Numbered from the stretch's first letter, positions 1 through 8,678 are shown. The stretch: 33,749 nt of DNA from Spirochaetaceae bacterium (GCA_025355995.1 JANXYQ010000073.1:1-33749), one strand, 5' to 3'. Numbers and translations: made by a program. Notes: generated by a model not told the origin, from the letters alone.

Positions 1-791
1 TTGGTCTCGATGTTGAGCTTGAAGTAGGGCAGTAGGTCGAACTCCTTGAGGAAGGCGTAGCAAGCCGCCGCGTCGGAGTCGTACTGGTGCTTGGTGGGCT
101 CCAAGGGCTTGGGCTCGATGAGGAACTGCCCCTTGAAGCCGATCTCCTTCGCGTAATCGACGGCCATATGCAGGAATCGGGCCATGTTCTCGAGCTCGAG
201 CTTCATGTCGGTATTGAGCAGGGTCTCGTAGCCCTCGCGGCCGCCCCAGAAGACGTAATTCTGCCCGCCGAGCTCTTTGGTGACCTCGAGAGCCTTCTTG
301 ACCTGGGCAGCGGCGTAGGCGAAGACCTTGGGCTCGGGGCTCGTCGCGGCACCGTGCATGAAGCGGGGGTTGCCGAAGAGGTTGGCCGTGCCCCAGAGGA
401 GCCTGGTCGGGCTCGACTTCATCAGGTCCTTGGCGAGGGCGACGATCTCGTCGAGCTTCTTGTTGGACTCGCGCAGCGTCGCGCCCTCGGGTGCTATGTC
501 GCGGTCGTGGAAGCAGAAATAGGGCATGGAGAGCTTCTCGGTGAGCTCGAATACCCCGCGCATCCGCATCTTCGCGGCTTCCATGGGATCGGAGACCGAG
601 TTCCAGGGCCGCTCGGCGGTCGGGTCGCCGAAGGGATCGCGGCCGCCGCCGGTCATCGTGTGCCAGAAGGCCATCGCGAAGCGCAGGGAATCCTTGGACT
701 TCGCCGACTCGTAATGCTTGAACGCGAGGGGATTGTCGGATTTAGGGCCTTCGAAGGGGATCTTCGGGATGCTCGGGAATAGGTCGCTCAT
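1..791 (-). CDS. xylA: Xylose isomerase, 5' part (runs off the window)
   Basis: Interconverts D-xylose and D-xylulose in the cytoplasm, the first step of xylose use. The 263 residues present cover the N-terminal 60% of the roughly 440-residue family. Visible landmarks are [12 protein letters not shown] near residue 94, which carries the catalytic His and Asp pair, then [10 protein letters not shown] and [14 protein letters not shown], which carry metal-site residues. The start is the ATG at 791, preceded by a good Shine-Dalgarno (GGAGG, 7-base spacing). It is divergent from an AraC-type regulator, which suggests pentose control. Nothing looks broken in the part seen; the 3' end lies outside the window. 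The identification is firm. Confidence 0.97.
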   Translation of the reverse strand, partial: MSDLFPSIPKIPFEGPKSDNPLAFKHYESAKSKDSLRFAMAFWHTMTGGGRDPFGDPTAERPWNSVSDPMEAAKMRMRGVFELTEKLSMPYFCFHDRDIAPEGATLRESNKKLDEIVALAKDLMKSSPTRLLWGTANLFGNPRFMHGAATSPEPKVFAYAAAQVKKALEVTKELGGQNYVFWGGREGYETLLNTDMKLELENMARFLHMAVDYAKEIGFKGQFLIEPKPLEPTKHQYDSDAAACYAFLKEFDLLPYFKLNIET

Positions 792-823
792 GGAATACCT
801 CCGGTCTGGGAATCTCTTTCAAG

Positions 824-852
824 TATATATGCCCGGAAGGCCGATATTGCAA
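824..852 (-). promoter_or_regulatory. Putative xylA promoter
   Basis: On the minus strand, TTGCAA (847-852) and TATATA (824-829) are separated by 17 bases. An overlapping alternative -10, TATACT (822-827), would have a 19-base spacer. It sits about 32 bases upstream of the xylA ATG, leaving room for a leader with the GGAGG ribosome site. It shares the 105-base divergent region with the regulator's promoter, so one bound protein could affect both. Predicted by eye only. Confidence 0.5.
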
Positions 853-861
853 TCTCGCCCT

Positions 862-891
862 TTGACGTTATATATCCAGGATTGATATGAT
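862..891 (+). promoter_or_regulatory. Putative promoter of the AraC-type regulator, leaderless layout
   Basis: TTGACG (862-867), an 18-base spacer and TATGAT (886-891). Only 5 bases (GAGGC) separate the -10 from the ATG at 897, so transcription would start at or within a few bases of the start codon. The weak GAGG would not be usable in such a transcript. Confidence 0.55.
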
Positions 892-896
892 GAGGC

Positions 897-1712
897 ATGC
901 GCTTCGAGGACTTCGTCTTCGTCTATCACCTCAGGGACGAGGCCCAGATCGCCTGGCACGGGCGGCTGCACAGCCACCCGGGGGGCCTCTTCGAGCTGCA
1001 CTACTTCATCTCGGGAGAGGGCTCCTTCCGCGACGGCGACAGGGTCTTCGCGATCCAGCCGGGCAGCCTCTACCTGACGCCCCCCGGCGCGGCCCACCAG
1101 ATCGCGGCGACGAACGCCAAGAGGCCGATGACCTACTACGCCCTCCTGGTCGACGCCGAGGGAGACGCCGAAGTCCTCGGCCTCCTCGAGCTGCTCATGG
1201 CCAAGCGGGGCGCTTTCTCCATCGGCCCATCGCAGCGCTTCTTCTTCGCGGACCTGCTCGAGAAGGGCGCCTCGGGGAGGCGGGAGCTCGAACAGGCGGC
1301 CTACCACGGCCTCCTGTCCTTCCTCTACGGCCTCGCCGGCGGCCAGGTCGCGTCCCGGGGCACGGCGGACAACGCCCACGTCGAGAAGGCCCTCGCCATC
1401 ATGCAGGGCGCGATCGAGCGGAACCTCGACCTAGGCGCGCTCTGCGATCGGATCGAGCTTTCGCGCGAGCATTTCGTGCGCGTCTTCACCGAGCGCATGG
1501 GCATGCCGCCGATGCGCTATTATTCCCGCCTCAAGATCGAGGCCGCGCGCGCGATGCTCTCGAGCACCAACCTGCGCGTCGGGGAGATTGCCGACAAGCT
1601 CGGCTACGAGAACCAGTTCAGCTTCGCGCGCGCCTTCCGGCGCGTATCCGGCATGTCGCCGACGCTTTACCGCGCGACCTGCCTGCAAGGCGCCGACTTC
1701 GCGGCGGGATGA
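897..1712 (+). CDS. AraC-family transcriptional regulator (cupin plus HTH)
   Basis: 271-residue cytoplasmic regulator. Residues about 20-65 form a cupin sensor domain (HSHPGG, ELHYFISGEGSF, PGSLYLTPPGAAHQI). Residues about 165-265 hold the two helix-turn-helix motifs of AraC/XylS proteins (LGALCDRIELSREHFVRVF, then VGEIADKLGYENQFSFARAF). It is divergent from xylA with 105 bases between the starts, so xylose or pentose control is the likely job; this is inferred from position. The start at 897 is the only ATG in this frame near the cupin domain, and the promoter -10 lies only 5 bases upstream. A small unknown gene follows after 10 bases and is probably co-transcribed. Confidence 0.9.
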   Translation: MRFEDFVFVYHLRDEAQIAWHGRLHSHPGGLFELHYFISGEGSFRDGDRVFAIQPGSLYLTPPGAAHQIAATNAKRPMTYYALLVDAEGDAEVLGLLELLMAKRGAFSIGPSQRFFFADLLEKGASGRRELEQAAYHGLLSFLYGLAGGQVASRGTADNAHVEKALAIMQGAIERNLDLGALCDRIELSREHFVRVFTERMGMPPMRYYSRLKIEAARAMLSSTNLRVGEIADKLGYENQFSFARAFRRVSGMSPTLYRATCLQGADFAAG

Positions 1713-1722
1713 GGAGAAAAGC

Positions 1723-2124
1723 ATGGGCTTCACCTGCATGAACGAGATCGAGATCCGAGGCGGAACCGAGGCCGAGCGCGGGGCGGCCGCCTCGCTCATC
1801 CTCGCTGTCGAGACGGTCGACGAGGAATCGGCCTCGAGGGAGGAGCGCGCCTCCTCCCTCGACCTGCGCTTCGAGAGCGTCGACGGCCTGCCGGAGGACG
1901 AGGTCGCCGCGATCGCGCCCCAGTTCCCCTCGCTGTCCTTCACCCTGGTGTATTATTCCCTCGACGGCGAGTTCTACGGCTACGCCCGCTCGGGCGCCGG
2001 CGGCGAGGCCGCCGCCGAGAGCGAGGACTTCGGGGAGGGGACCCGCGACGAGATCGGCCGCCGCCACGACGGGGACGGCCTCGCCTTCGTCAGGGCCGCC
2101 TACGGCCTGAGGCGCGCGGACTAG
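1723..2124 (+). CDS. Small unknown protein, possible DUF1281/Api92-like fold
   Basis: 133 residues, with no signal peptide or membrane segment. The start ATG at 1723 follows GAGGAGAAA at 1711-1719, which overlaps the stop of the upstream regulator, so the two genes probably share a transcript. The central part (LRFESVDGLPEDEVAAIAPQ, then FPSLSFTLVYYSLDGEFYG) recalls ferredoxin-like Api92/DUF1281 proteins, in which a pattern of this kind describes judging a field 'as large as it should be'. That comparison is from memory and weak. The C-terminal half is rich in Ala, Glu and Gly. The stop TAG shares a CTAG with the convergent exporter gene. Coding is supported by the ribosome site and frame; the function is unknown. 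Confidence 0.65.
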   Translation: MGFTCMNEIEIRGGTEAERGAAASLILAVETVDEESASREERASSLDLRFESVDGLPEDEVAAIAPQFPSLSFTLVYYSLDGEFYGYARSGAGGEAAAESEDFGEGTRDEIGRRHDGDGLAFVRAAYGLRRAD

Positions 2125-2981
2125 GGCGCCGGGGCCCTCTTGTCCAGCGAGAGCTCAGCGACGGCAAGGCCGACAATGACCACCAGGGTACCGGCGACGA
2201 AGCGCAGCGAGAGGCCCTCCCCGAGGAGGAGGCCCAGGGCTATCGCGAGGGGTATCTTCAGGAAGGAGATGATGCCGGCCTCCGAGGCTGGCATGAACTT
2301 CACCGCCCAGGTCAGGCTGATCTGCCCCCCGTAGCCGAGCACCGCGGAGGCGACGAGTACGAGCCCCGATCGCAGGTCGAGGCTCAGGGCCCTCGGCGCC
2401 GTCCAAATGCAGGCGATGATCCCCGACAGGCAGACGGCCAGGTATACGATCTCGGATGAGTTGTTCGCCCTCGCCTTCTTCATGTATTGGATCGATACGC
2501 CGGCGACGAGGCCCGACAGCAGCCCGAGGGCGTCGCCGAGCAGGCTCGGCGACGAGGAGTCCCAGAAGATGAGGGCGACGCCGGCGAAGCAGACGAAGGC
2601 CCCCGCCTTGCTGCGCCGGTTCATCCTCTCGCCGAAGAACAGCGCCCCGAGGAGAATCGAGAAGAGCGGGTAGGTAGTGTTGAACACCGAGCCCCTGCCC
2701 GCGCCCGAGAGCTCGATCGACATGAAGTATAGGATCATGCCGATGGAGCCGTAGATCCCGCGCCAGACGACATCCTTCGGGTCGCGGATCGCGAAGCCTT
2801 CCCGCCTTATCACGATCGTCGTCGAGGCGATGAGCGCCCCGACGACGAAGCGGCCGAGCGAGACGAAGATGCCGTCGTACTCCGCGGACAGCAGCTTGAC
2901 CAGGGCCGCCATTCCCGCGAACAGCGCGCTCGAGGCGACCACCGCCGCGATGCCCGCGCCCCTAGAGCTCCGTAAGGCCAT
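2121..2981 (-). CDS. EamA/DMT-family transporter
   Basis: 286-residue inner-membrane protein with about ten hydrophobic helices arranged as two EamA repeats (roughly residues 10-140 and 150-280). The first helix is AAVVASSALFAGMAALVKLL, and GSIGMILYFMSIELSGAGRG and AVLGYGGQISLTWAVKF are typical of drug/metabolite exporters. The substrate cannot be deduced. The ATG at 2981 has no Shine-Dalgarno, but a -35/-10 pair (TTGAAG, 18 bases, TATAGT) ends 5 bases before it, so the mRNA is probably leaderless. It is convergent with the small upstream gene, the two stops sharing a CTAG, and divergent from ssb. Confidence 0.9.
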   Translation of the reverse strand: MALRSSRGAGIAAVVASSALFAGMAALVKLLSAEYDGIFVSLGRFVVGALIASTTIVIRREGFAIRDPKDVVWRGIYGSIGMILYFMSIELSGAGRGSVFNTTYPLFSILLGALFFGERMNRRSKAGAFVCFAGVALIFWDSSSPSLLGDALGLLSGLVAGVSIQYMKKARANNSSEIVYLAVCLSGIIACIWTAPRALSLDLRSGLVLVASAVLGYGGQISLTWAVKFMPASEAGIISFLKIPLAIALGLLLGEGLSLRFVAGTLVVIVGLAVAELSLDKRAPAP

Positions 2982-2986
2982 GAGGG

Positions 2987-3016
2987 ACTATAGCCGATAG
3001 CAGCTCTTCCCTTCAA
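2987..3016 (-). promoter_or_regulatory. Putative exporter promoter, leaderless layout
   Basis: Minus-strand TTGAAG (3011-3016), an 18-base spacer, TATAGT (2987-2992), then 5 bases to the ATG at 2981. The predicted transcription start falls at the start codon. Confidence 0.5.
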
Positions 3017-3046
3017 TCGCCGGCTCGTTCCGCGCGCGTAGCGCTC

Positions 3047-3478
3047 ATGCATGCGGAAGGCGCGTGCAAGGAGGCGCTTACGAATAGTCTCAATTCCATC
3101 CTGCTCGAGGGCAACCTTACGAGGGATCCAGAGAGCAAGACCCTGGCGACCGGCACCCAGGTCTGCAACTTCAGCATAGCCAGCGACCGCTTCTACCGGC
3201 AGAACGAGAGCACCGAGAAGGAGGTCTCCTACTTCGACGTGGAGGCCTGGGCGCGGCTCGGCCTAGCCTGCAGCCAGAATCTCAAGAAGGGCCGCGGCGT
3301 GCGCGTCGTCGGCAGGCTGAAGCAGGACAGATGGCAGGATCCCGAAGGCAAGGCGCGCTCGCGAGTCCTGATCGTCGCGGAGCACGTGGAGTTCAAGCCG
3401 ATCAAGCAGCCGGCCCCGGTCCCGGAGGGAGCCGAGGGCGAGGAGCCGGCCGAGGAGGCGGTCGCGGCCGTGTTTTAG
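3047..3478 (+). CDS. ssb: Single-stranded DNA-binding protein; true start probably ACG at 3080
   Basis: Binds single-stranded DNA during replication and repair. The OB fold is clear: NSLNSILLEGNLTRDPESK, then QVCNFSIASDRFY, SYFDVEAWARLGLACSQNL, KGRGVRVVGRLKQDRW, and VLIVAEHVEFKPIK. The C-terminal tail is short and acidic and ends in VAAVF, not the usual Asp-Asp-x-Pro-Phe. The first ATG, at 3047, has no ribosome site and adds eleven residues unlike the family. A textbook AAGGAGG lies at 3068-3074, five bases before an ACG at 3080, exactly where SSBs of this type begin (M/T-N-S-L-N-S). The coordinates give the longest ATG form; I think translation starts at 3080. The family call is firm. Confidence 0.93.
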   Translation: MHAEGACKEALTNSLNSILLEGNLTRDPESKTLATGTQVCNFSIASDRFYRQNESTEKEVSYFDVEAWARLGLACSQNLKKGRGVRVVGRLKQDRWQDPEGKARSRVLIVAEHVEFKPIKQPAPVPEGAEGEEPAEEAVAAVF

Positions 3479-3554
3479 GAAGCGCGGCGGAGGAACGCGG
3501 CGGAGCATCGCCGCGCCCCGCCGCCGCGGCGGCGGAAAGACTCCTCGAACCGCC

Positions 3555-3582
3555 TTGACTAGGGGCGCGCAAGCATTATGCT
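3555..3582 (+). promoter_or_regulatory. Putative promoter of the sugar-sensor kinase, leaderless layout
   Basis: TTGACT (3555-3560), a 16-base spacer and TATGCT (3577-3582), then 7 bases to the ATG at 3590, so +1 would be the A of the ATG. The ATG at 3578 lies inside the -10 and cannot be on this transcript. This decides the start of the gene. Confidence 0.6.
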
Positions 3583-3589
3583 TACCGCA

Positions 3590-5921
3590 ATGCCGCGATA
3601 CAGGATCGGCCTATTCATACCGTTTACGATGAAACCTTGGACGCTTAGGCAATGGCAAGGCATATACAACGGCGCTCTAGAGCGCGGAACCGACCTCGTC
3701 GCGTACGTCGGCGGCGTGCTGGGGTCGACAGCCTTCGATGGCCAGGCCAATGTGCTGTACGACCTGGCCGACGTCGGGGAGCTCGACGGCTTGGCCATAT
3801 GGTCCACCGGGATCGGTTGGAACAAGCCGAGGCGAGAGATGGCCGATTTCCTGGAGCGCTACAAGGCCATCCCGCGCGTGAGCCTAGAGATGGCCTTCCC
3901 CGGGGTGCCGAGCCTGCTGCTGGACGACTATCAGGGGATGAAGGACGTCGTCTCGCACATCATCGAAGCGCATGGGTGCAGGCGTATCGCTTTCCTCCGA
4001 GGAGCCGCGACCCATGAAGGATCCGTACTCCGCTATAAGGCCTTCGTCGACGCCCTCGCGGAGCATGGCTTGTCTCCGGATCCCGATCTCGTCCCCGCGA
4101 CGAACCCCGACTGGGACGGGGCCGCGATGGCCGGCAGCGTACTCGAGAGATGCGGCGCGGATTTCGACGCGCTGATCGCGTCGAGCGAGTCCATGCTTAT
4201 CGGGGCGCTGCCGATCCTCGAGTCCGGCGGTATGCGCATTCCGGAGGACCTTTGCGTCGCCGGCTTCGACAACCTCCCCGAGGGGACTACCCTCACACCT
4301 CCCCTGACGACGGCGGACCCGCAGTTCTTCGAAATGGGCAGGCGGGCGGTCGAGCTGCTCGTAGACCAGATCGAGGGCCGCCCGGTACCGGAGCTCCAGA
4401 CCCTGCCCGTCCGCCTGGAGATCCGCGAGTCCTGCGGCTGCCCTCCCCGCGTCATCCGGGATTCCCTCGAGCGAGGAGGGGCGCGCCGCGTCCCGTTCGA
4501 GCCGCGCGCCGCGCGCGGCCCCGGCCATCCCGCGGCCGAGCCGGCCGCCGGCGATGTCCTTCGAGCTCTGGGCGCCGCCGGGCCGGGAGCGGACGGGGAA
4601 AGCCTGAGCCGGATCTGGGCCGCCTTCGTCGCGGAGGTAAAGGACGACGAGCGCGGATTCCTATCGATCCTCGACGAACTGCTGACCCGGGTCGCGGCGG
4701 CCGACGGCGATGTCGGCGTCTGGCTCGCGGTCCTCGGGGGCCTGAGGCTGCTCTCCTCGGACTGGATCGACGGCCTGTCCGTCGAGGCGCGGCGGCGCGC
4801 GGACGGTCTCTGGCTCGACGGCCACCGCCTGGTCGTCGACGTGGCGCGCCGAATCGAGATAAGGAGGGGCTTCCTCATCGAATCGCGACGGTCCGCGGTA
4901 CTCTCGATCAGCGAAACGCTCATCGCTACCTTCGACGCGCAGGCGCTGATGGACATCATCGCCCGCGAGCTTCCGCGGCTCGGGATCCTCGGCTGCTGGA
5001 TCTCCGTCTACGTTCATCCCGAAACGCCGACCGGGGAGGCTCGGCTCATCTTGGCCTGCGACGAGCGCGGACAGCTCCCGCTGCCCCCCGACGGGGTCTT
5101 CTTCCCCTCGCCGCAGCTCGCTCCCGCCGGATACCGCGTCGTCGATCGCCAATCCGTCCGCCTATTGCTCGCGCTCTTTTTCCGCTCCGAGAACATCGGA
5201 TTCGTCCTCTTCGACCTGAGGGGGCCCGATGACGCCTCCGTCTGCGAAGCCTTGCGCTGGCAGCTCAGCAGCGCCCTGAAAGGCTCCTTCCTGGTCCAGC
5301 GCGAAAAGGCGGAGGCGAGCGAGAAGGCGACCCTCCTGAAAGAGCTCCAGCACCGGGTGATGAACAGCATGAGCCTCATCTCGAGCATCGTCAGCCTCGA
5401 GTCTAGGAGGGCCAAGGCCCCGGAGACCGTAGAGACCCTCTCGAAGCTCGAGACGAGGATCCTCGCCCTGGCCTCGCTCTACAAAGCCCTGTACCATACC
5501 GGCGTCATCGAGCGGGTCGAGCTCTCGGACTACCTCGCGCGCGTCGTGGATTCCGCGGCCGCGGGCATGGGCGCCGACGCAAGGGGCATAGAATTCGATC
5601 GCGAAATCGAGCCCTGCAAGATCGACCTGAAGCGGGCCGTCTCCCTCGGCCTCATCGTAAACGAGCTCGTCACGGACAGCCTGAAGTATGCCTTCCCCCC
5701 GGGCCCCCCGGGGCCGGGTCGCGATAAAGCTCGAGCGCTCGCTCGGGATGCTCAGGCTCGAGGTCTCCGACGACGGCATAGGCCTCCCTGCGGATTTCGA
5801 TATCAAGACATCGAAGGGCTTCGGCCTGAATCTCGTCGCCCTGCTCGCCAAGCAGATCGGCGGCGACCTCCAGTTCGCCGCCTCGAAGGGCATGAGGACT
5901 TCGATAGTCTTCCCGGCCTGA
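3590..5921 (+). pseudogene. LacI-like sugar-binding domain fused to a HisKA_2 histidine kinase, frameshifted
   Basis: A soluble sensor kinase with no membrane segment. Residues 1-290 are a LacI/GalR-type periplasmic-binding fold (RIGLFIPFTMKPWTL, LDGLAIWSTG, RRIAFLRGA, CVAGFDNLP, TTADPQFFEMGRRAVELLVDQI) but lack the DNA-binding helix-turn-helix. A helical and GAF-like region follows (about 330-580), then a HisKA_2 domain (LLKELQHRVMNSMSLISSIV, phospho-acceptor His) and an ATPase domain. In SLKYAFPPGP, near 5690-5715, the frame is lost inside a C6-GGG-C6-GGGG stretch; the rest (GMLRLEVSDDGIGLP, KGFGLNLVALLAKQIGG) continues in the +1 frame to the TGA at 5919-5921. One extra base explains this, whether from mutation, phase variation or sequencing error. 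The start at 3590 follows from the promoter position. The stop abuts the stop of the convergent chemoreceptor. It probably senses a sugar in the cytoplasm. Confidence 0.85.
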
Positions 5922-7694
5922 CTAGAACTCCTCGAAATCAGGATCGCTGGCGTCGCCCTCAGCGGCCCTAATGGCCATCGCCCGGGGCGCCGCTTGCGAG
6001 ATCCTCGGCCTCGACGCGGCGGGCCTCGCGACCGGCGGGGCGCTCCGCCTCGGGGAGCCGGGCTTGGCGGTGGGCCGAGGCTCACCGGCCGATTCCGCCC
6101 CGCCGGCCTCGGCGACGTGGAAGAAGGAGACGGCCTCGTTCAGGCCCATCGCGCGGCCGTTGAGCTGCTCAGCAGTGGCCGCTATCTCCTCCGATTGGCC
6201 CGCGAGCTCCTCAGAGAGCGACGATAGCTCCTCCGAGGTCGACGCGTTGCTCTGGATCACCTCGTCGAGTTGGATGATAGCCTTGTTGATCTGCTCGACG
6301 CCGCTGTTCTGCTCGCGGGACGCGGCGCTGATCTCGCGCACGAGGTCGGCCGTCCGGATGATCGTGTCGAGGACGCCGCCGATGAGGTTCCCCGCCTTCT
6401 CCGCGGCCGCGACGCTGCTCATCGCGGTCTTGTTGATGTCGGAGGCGGCGATCTGGCTCCGCTCCGCGAGCTTGCGCACCTCGCTGGCCACGACCGCAAA
6501 ACCCTTGCCTGCGTCGCCGGCGCGCGCCGCCTCGATGGCCGCGTTGAGGGCCAGGAGGTTGGTCATGCGGGCGATCTCCTCGATGACGTCTATCTTCGAG
6601 CAGATGAGCCGCATCGCCTCGACCGTCTGGGCGACCGCTTCCCCTCCTTCCTTCGCGTCCTTCGCCGACTTGTCGGCGATCTTCTCGGTCTGCGACGAGG
6701 CCTCGGCGTTCTGGCGGACGTTGGCTCCCATCTCCTCCATGGACGAGGAGACCTCCTCCCCCGAGGCCGCCTGCTCGGTGGCGCCCTGCGACAGGGCCTG
6801 GGCCGAGTTCGAGAGGTCCTGTACGCCCTTCGACATCTGTTGGACGGAATCGCTGAGGGCGCCGGAGCCGCCCGAGACGTCGGAGGCTATGGTCTTGATG
6901 GAGTTCACGGCCCCCTTCATCGCCCCGACCATGGCGTTGAGCGCGAGCGCTAGCTCGCCAATCTCGTCGCTGCGCCCGACCAGGGCGTCCTCGAGGGTCC
7001 GCGTGAGGTCGCCCTCGGCGACGGAGCCCGCGAGCTGGACGGCGGTCCGGAGCGGCCGCGTGATGCCCCTCGCCAGCACGATGCCGATGACCGACCCGAG
7101 GGCGAGGAGGACCAGGGCTATGACGACGCTCAGGGTCTGCATCGTCCCGAGCGTCCTCTCGAAGGCCGCCTGGGCCAGGTCCTGGTCCTTGGCGAGCGAG
7201 TCCCTGACCTTGGCGAGGGAACCCGCGATCGATTTCATCGGGATGTCGATCTCGCCGTCGATCTCGGAGAGGAGGGCGAGATTTGCGGCCGCACCGCGCT
7301 CCAGCTGAGGAATGGTCTTGCCCTCGAACAGCGAGACGATCGAAGCGAACGCGGTCTCGGCCTCCGCGAGGTCGGCCTTCTCCTCGGGCGTATCGACCAC
7401 CGCGCGCAAGCCGATGAGCTCCGCCGTCGCGGACTTCTTCATGTCCGCCCAGCCCCGCTTCATCTCGCCGATATCCCCCCGGTTTATCACCGCGTCGGCG
7501 ATGACCTGGTATGCCACCGGCCCGAGCCTGCTCGAGAGGATTATCTTCGCCTCGTCGGAGGTCCGGCCGCTCATGGCCAGGAAGGCGCGATTCAGGCCGC
7601 CCAGCTGGATTACCATGAGCGCGCTATAGAGGACGATCAGGGCGAGAACCGACCCGAAGCCTATGAATAATTTTCTACCGATAGTGAATTTCAT
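5922..7694 (-). CDS. Methyl-accepting chemotaxis protein with CheR-tether C-terminus
   Basis: 590-residue transmembrane chemoreceptor. TM1 is residues about 8-30 ([20 protein letters not shown]), a helical periplasmic sensor of about 155 residues follows, and TM2 is about 187-210 ([20 protein letters not shown]). Then come a HAMP domain and a long coiled-coil signalling domain. The hairpin tip, which contacts CheA and CheW, is recognisable ([20 protein letters not shown]). After a Pro/Arg/Ala-rich linker the protein ends in DPDFEEF, a good match to the aromatic pentapeptide that tethers CheR or CheB. The start ATG at 7694 follows GGGGG. It is convergent with the sugar-sensor kinase. The ligand is unknown; the periplasmic domain resembles a four-helix-bundle sensor. 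Confidence 0.95.
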   Translation of the reverse strand: MKFTIGRKLFIGFGSVLALIVLYSALMVIQLGGLNRAFLAMSGRTSDEAKIILSSRLGPVAYQVIADAVINRGDIGEMKRGWADMKKSATAELIGLRAVVDTPEEKADLAEAETAFASIVSLFEGKTIPQLERGAAANLALLSEIDGEIDIPMKSIAGSLAKVRDSLAKDQDLAQAAFERTLGTMQTLSVVIALVLLALGSVIGIVLARGITRPLRTAVQLAGSVAEGDLTRTLEDALVGRSDEIGELALALNAMVGAMKGAVNSIKTIASDVSGGSGALSDSVQQMSKGVQDLSNSAQALSQGATEQAASGEEVSSSMEEMGANVRQNAEASSQTEKIADKSAKDAKEGGEAVAQTVEAMRLICSKIDVIEEIARMTNLLALNAAIEAARAGDAGKGFAVVASEVRKLAERSQIAASDINKTAMSSVAAAEKAGNLIGGVLDTIIRTADLVREISAASREQNSGVEQINKAIIQLDEVIQSNASTSEELSSLSEELAGQSEEIAATAEQLNGRAMGLNEAVSFFHVAEAGGAESAGEPRPTAKPGSPRRSAPPVARPAASRPRISQAAPRAMAIRAAEGDASDPDFEEF

Positions 7695-7818
7695 GTAGCC
7701 CCCGTTGTGAATAAATATAAGCCTGGGCTAACATTCGGGGGACAACAATATACTATTTATTTCTTTTACAATCGCTTGCCGATTTGGCACGGGGATATTG
7801 CTGTGCGCGCCACGAAAC
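7695..7818. other. AT-rich spacer between chemoreceptor and IclR-type regulator
   Basis: 124 bases, noticeably richer in A and T than the surroundings. It must hold the chemoreceptor promoter. A minus-strand TATATT (7714-7719) lies about 20 bases upstream of the ATG, but no convincing -35 sits at the right spacing. I did not find a sigma-28 style TAAA-N15-GCCGATAA. An imperfect dyad, TAAGCC-TG-GGCTAA (7717-7730), is present. Confidence 0.35.
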
Positions 7819-8610
7819 CTAGGCAGGGGTCTGGGCCGCCGGCGCGACGACGGCCTCTACGCTGGCGGCCGCCTCCAGGGCGGCCTGAGCCTCGGCGGCG
7901 GCGCGGGAGAGGCAGTCGAGGAAGCGGTCCCTCGTCGCGACCTCGCGCATGCGCGCGGTCGGGCCGGACACGCTTATCGCGCCCGCGAAATCCGAGCCCG
8001 GCAGGCGCAGTGGCTTGGCGATGCATGTGAGGCCGACCTCGTATTCCTCTCGATCGAGGCCGTAGCCGGACTCCCTCGCCTGGATCGCCTCCCTGATGAC
8101 GTCCTCCGGATCGGTGAGGGTCCTCTCGTTGATCTTCGGCAGGGGACCCACGCCGAGGATGGCCCGAGCTCGCTCCTCGGGCAGGAGGGAGAGGATGGCC
8201 TTGCCCACGCCCGTGCAATAGAGGGGAAGGCGATCGCCCGGGACGGAGCGCATGCGCAGGCTCCTGTCAGCCTCGGCCCTGTCCAGGTAGATCGCGCTCG
8301 AGCCCGCGAGGCAGGCCAGGTTGGCGCTCTCGCCGGTTTCCCGGGCCAGCCTCTCCAGGAAGGGACGCACCCGCTCGACCACGATGGAGCGAACGGGGAC
8401 GTGGGAGCCGAGCTCGAAGAGGGCGAGGCCCAGCGACCAGCCCGCGAGGGACCGTTCTGCCACGCCGCGCGACTCGAGGACGGATAAATAGCGAAGGGCG
8501 GTGGCCTTGTTCATGCCGGTTTCGCGGGAAAGGCGGGCGAGGGTGACGGCCGTGCCGGTGCGCGCCAGGTAAAAGAGAAGATCTAGCGCCTTTCCAGCAG
8601 ATTCGCTCAT
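7819..8610 (-). CDS. IclR-family transcriptional regulator
   Basis: 263-residue regulator. The N-terminal winged helix-turn-helix covers about residues 5-60 (KALDLLFYLARTG, LARLSRETGMNKATALRYLS). The C-terminal IclR effector domain covers about 75-250 (VRPFLERLARETGESANLAC, DRLPLYCTGVGKAILS, YGLDREEYEVGLTCIAKPL with the usual effector-pocket Cys). The start at 8610 has a weak GGGGA site. Its promoter region holds a KdgR-like operator and a perfect dyad overlapping the -10, so self-regulation is likely. KdgR-type members answer to sugar acids from pectin or uronate breakdown; assigning that ligand here is inference from the operator alone. No target catabolic genes lie next to it. Confidence 0.93.
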   Translation of the reverse strand: MSESAGKALDLLFYLARTGTAVTLARLSRETGMNKATALRYLSVLESRGVAERSLAGWSLGLALFELGSHVPVRSIVVERVRPFLERLARETGESANLACLAGSSAIYLDRAEADRSLRMRSVPGDRLPLYCTGVGKAILSLLPEERARAILGVGPLPKINERTLTDPEDVIREAIQARESGYGLDREEYEVGLTCIAKPLRLPGSDFAGAISVSGPTARMREVATRDRFLDCLSRAAAEAQAALEAAASVEAVVAPAAQTPA

Positions 8611-8637
8611 GTATCCCCGCTTTGCCGCGGTTCACAA

Positions 8638-8654
8638 AATGAAACGTTGTTTCG
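8638..8654. promoter_or_regulatory. KdgR-like operator
   Basis: AATGAAACGTTGTTTCG, with the inverted repeat GAAAC-GTT-GTTTC. It closely matches the known KdgR/IclR-family box (AATGAAAC-n3-GTTTCATT type). It lies just downstream of the predicted transcription start of the IclR gene, a position suited to autorepression. Confidence 0.6.
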
Positions 8655-8661
8655 CAGCCTA

Positions 8662-8678
8662 GGATGATTAAATCATCC
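8662..8678. promoter_or_regulatory. Perfect 17-base dyad over the IclR promoter -10
   Basis: GGATGATT-A-AATCATCC, perfect 8-base arms around a central A. It covers the minus-strand -10 (TTTAAT) of the IclR promoter. No run of T follows on either strand, so a second operator is more likely than a terminator. Confidence 0.5.

Noticed and set aside
3518-3535. Perfect 18-base palindrome CCGCCGCCGCGGCGGCGG after ssb
   Set aside because: Self-complementary with no loop and no T run. It is simple-sequence GC repeat in a GC-rich spacer and is not convincing as a terminator.
3578-3589. ATG at 3578 as start of the sugar-sensor kinase
   Set aside because: It overlaps the -10 box TATGCT and would add four residues; the ATG at 3590 fits the promoter and the family.
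5971-7308. 445-codon plus-strand open frame over the chemoreceptor
   Set aside because: A Ser/Ala-rich antisense shadow of the coiled-coil receptor sequence; no ribosome site or domain.
8662-8678. Dyad GGATGATT-A-AATCATCC as terminator of the HAD gene
   Set aside because: No T run on the minus strand, and it covers the next gene's promoter -10; an operator is the better reading.
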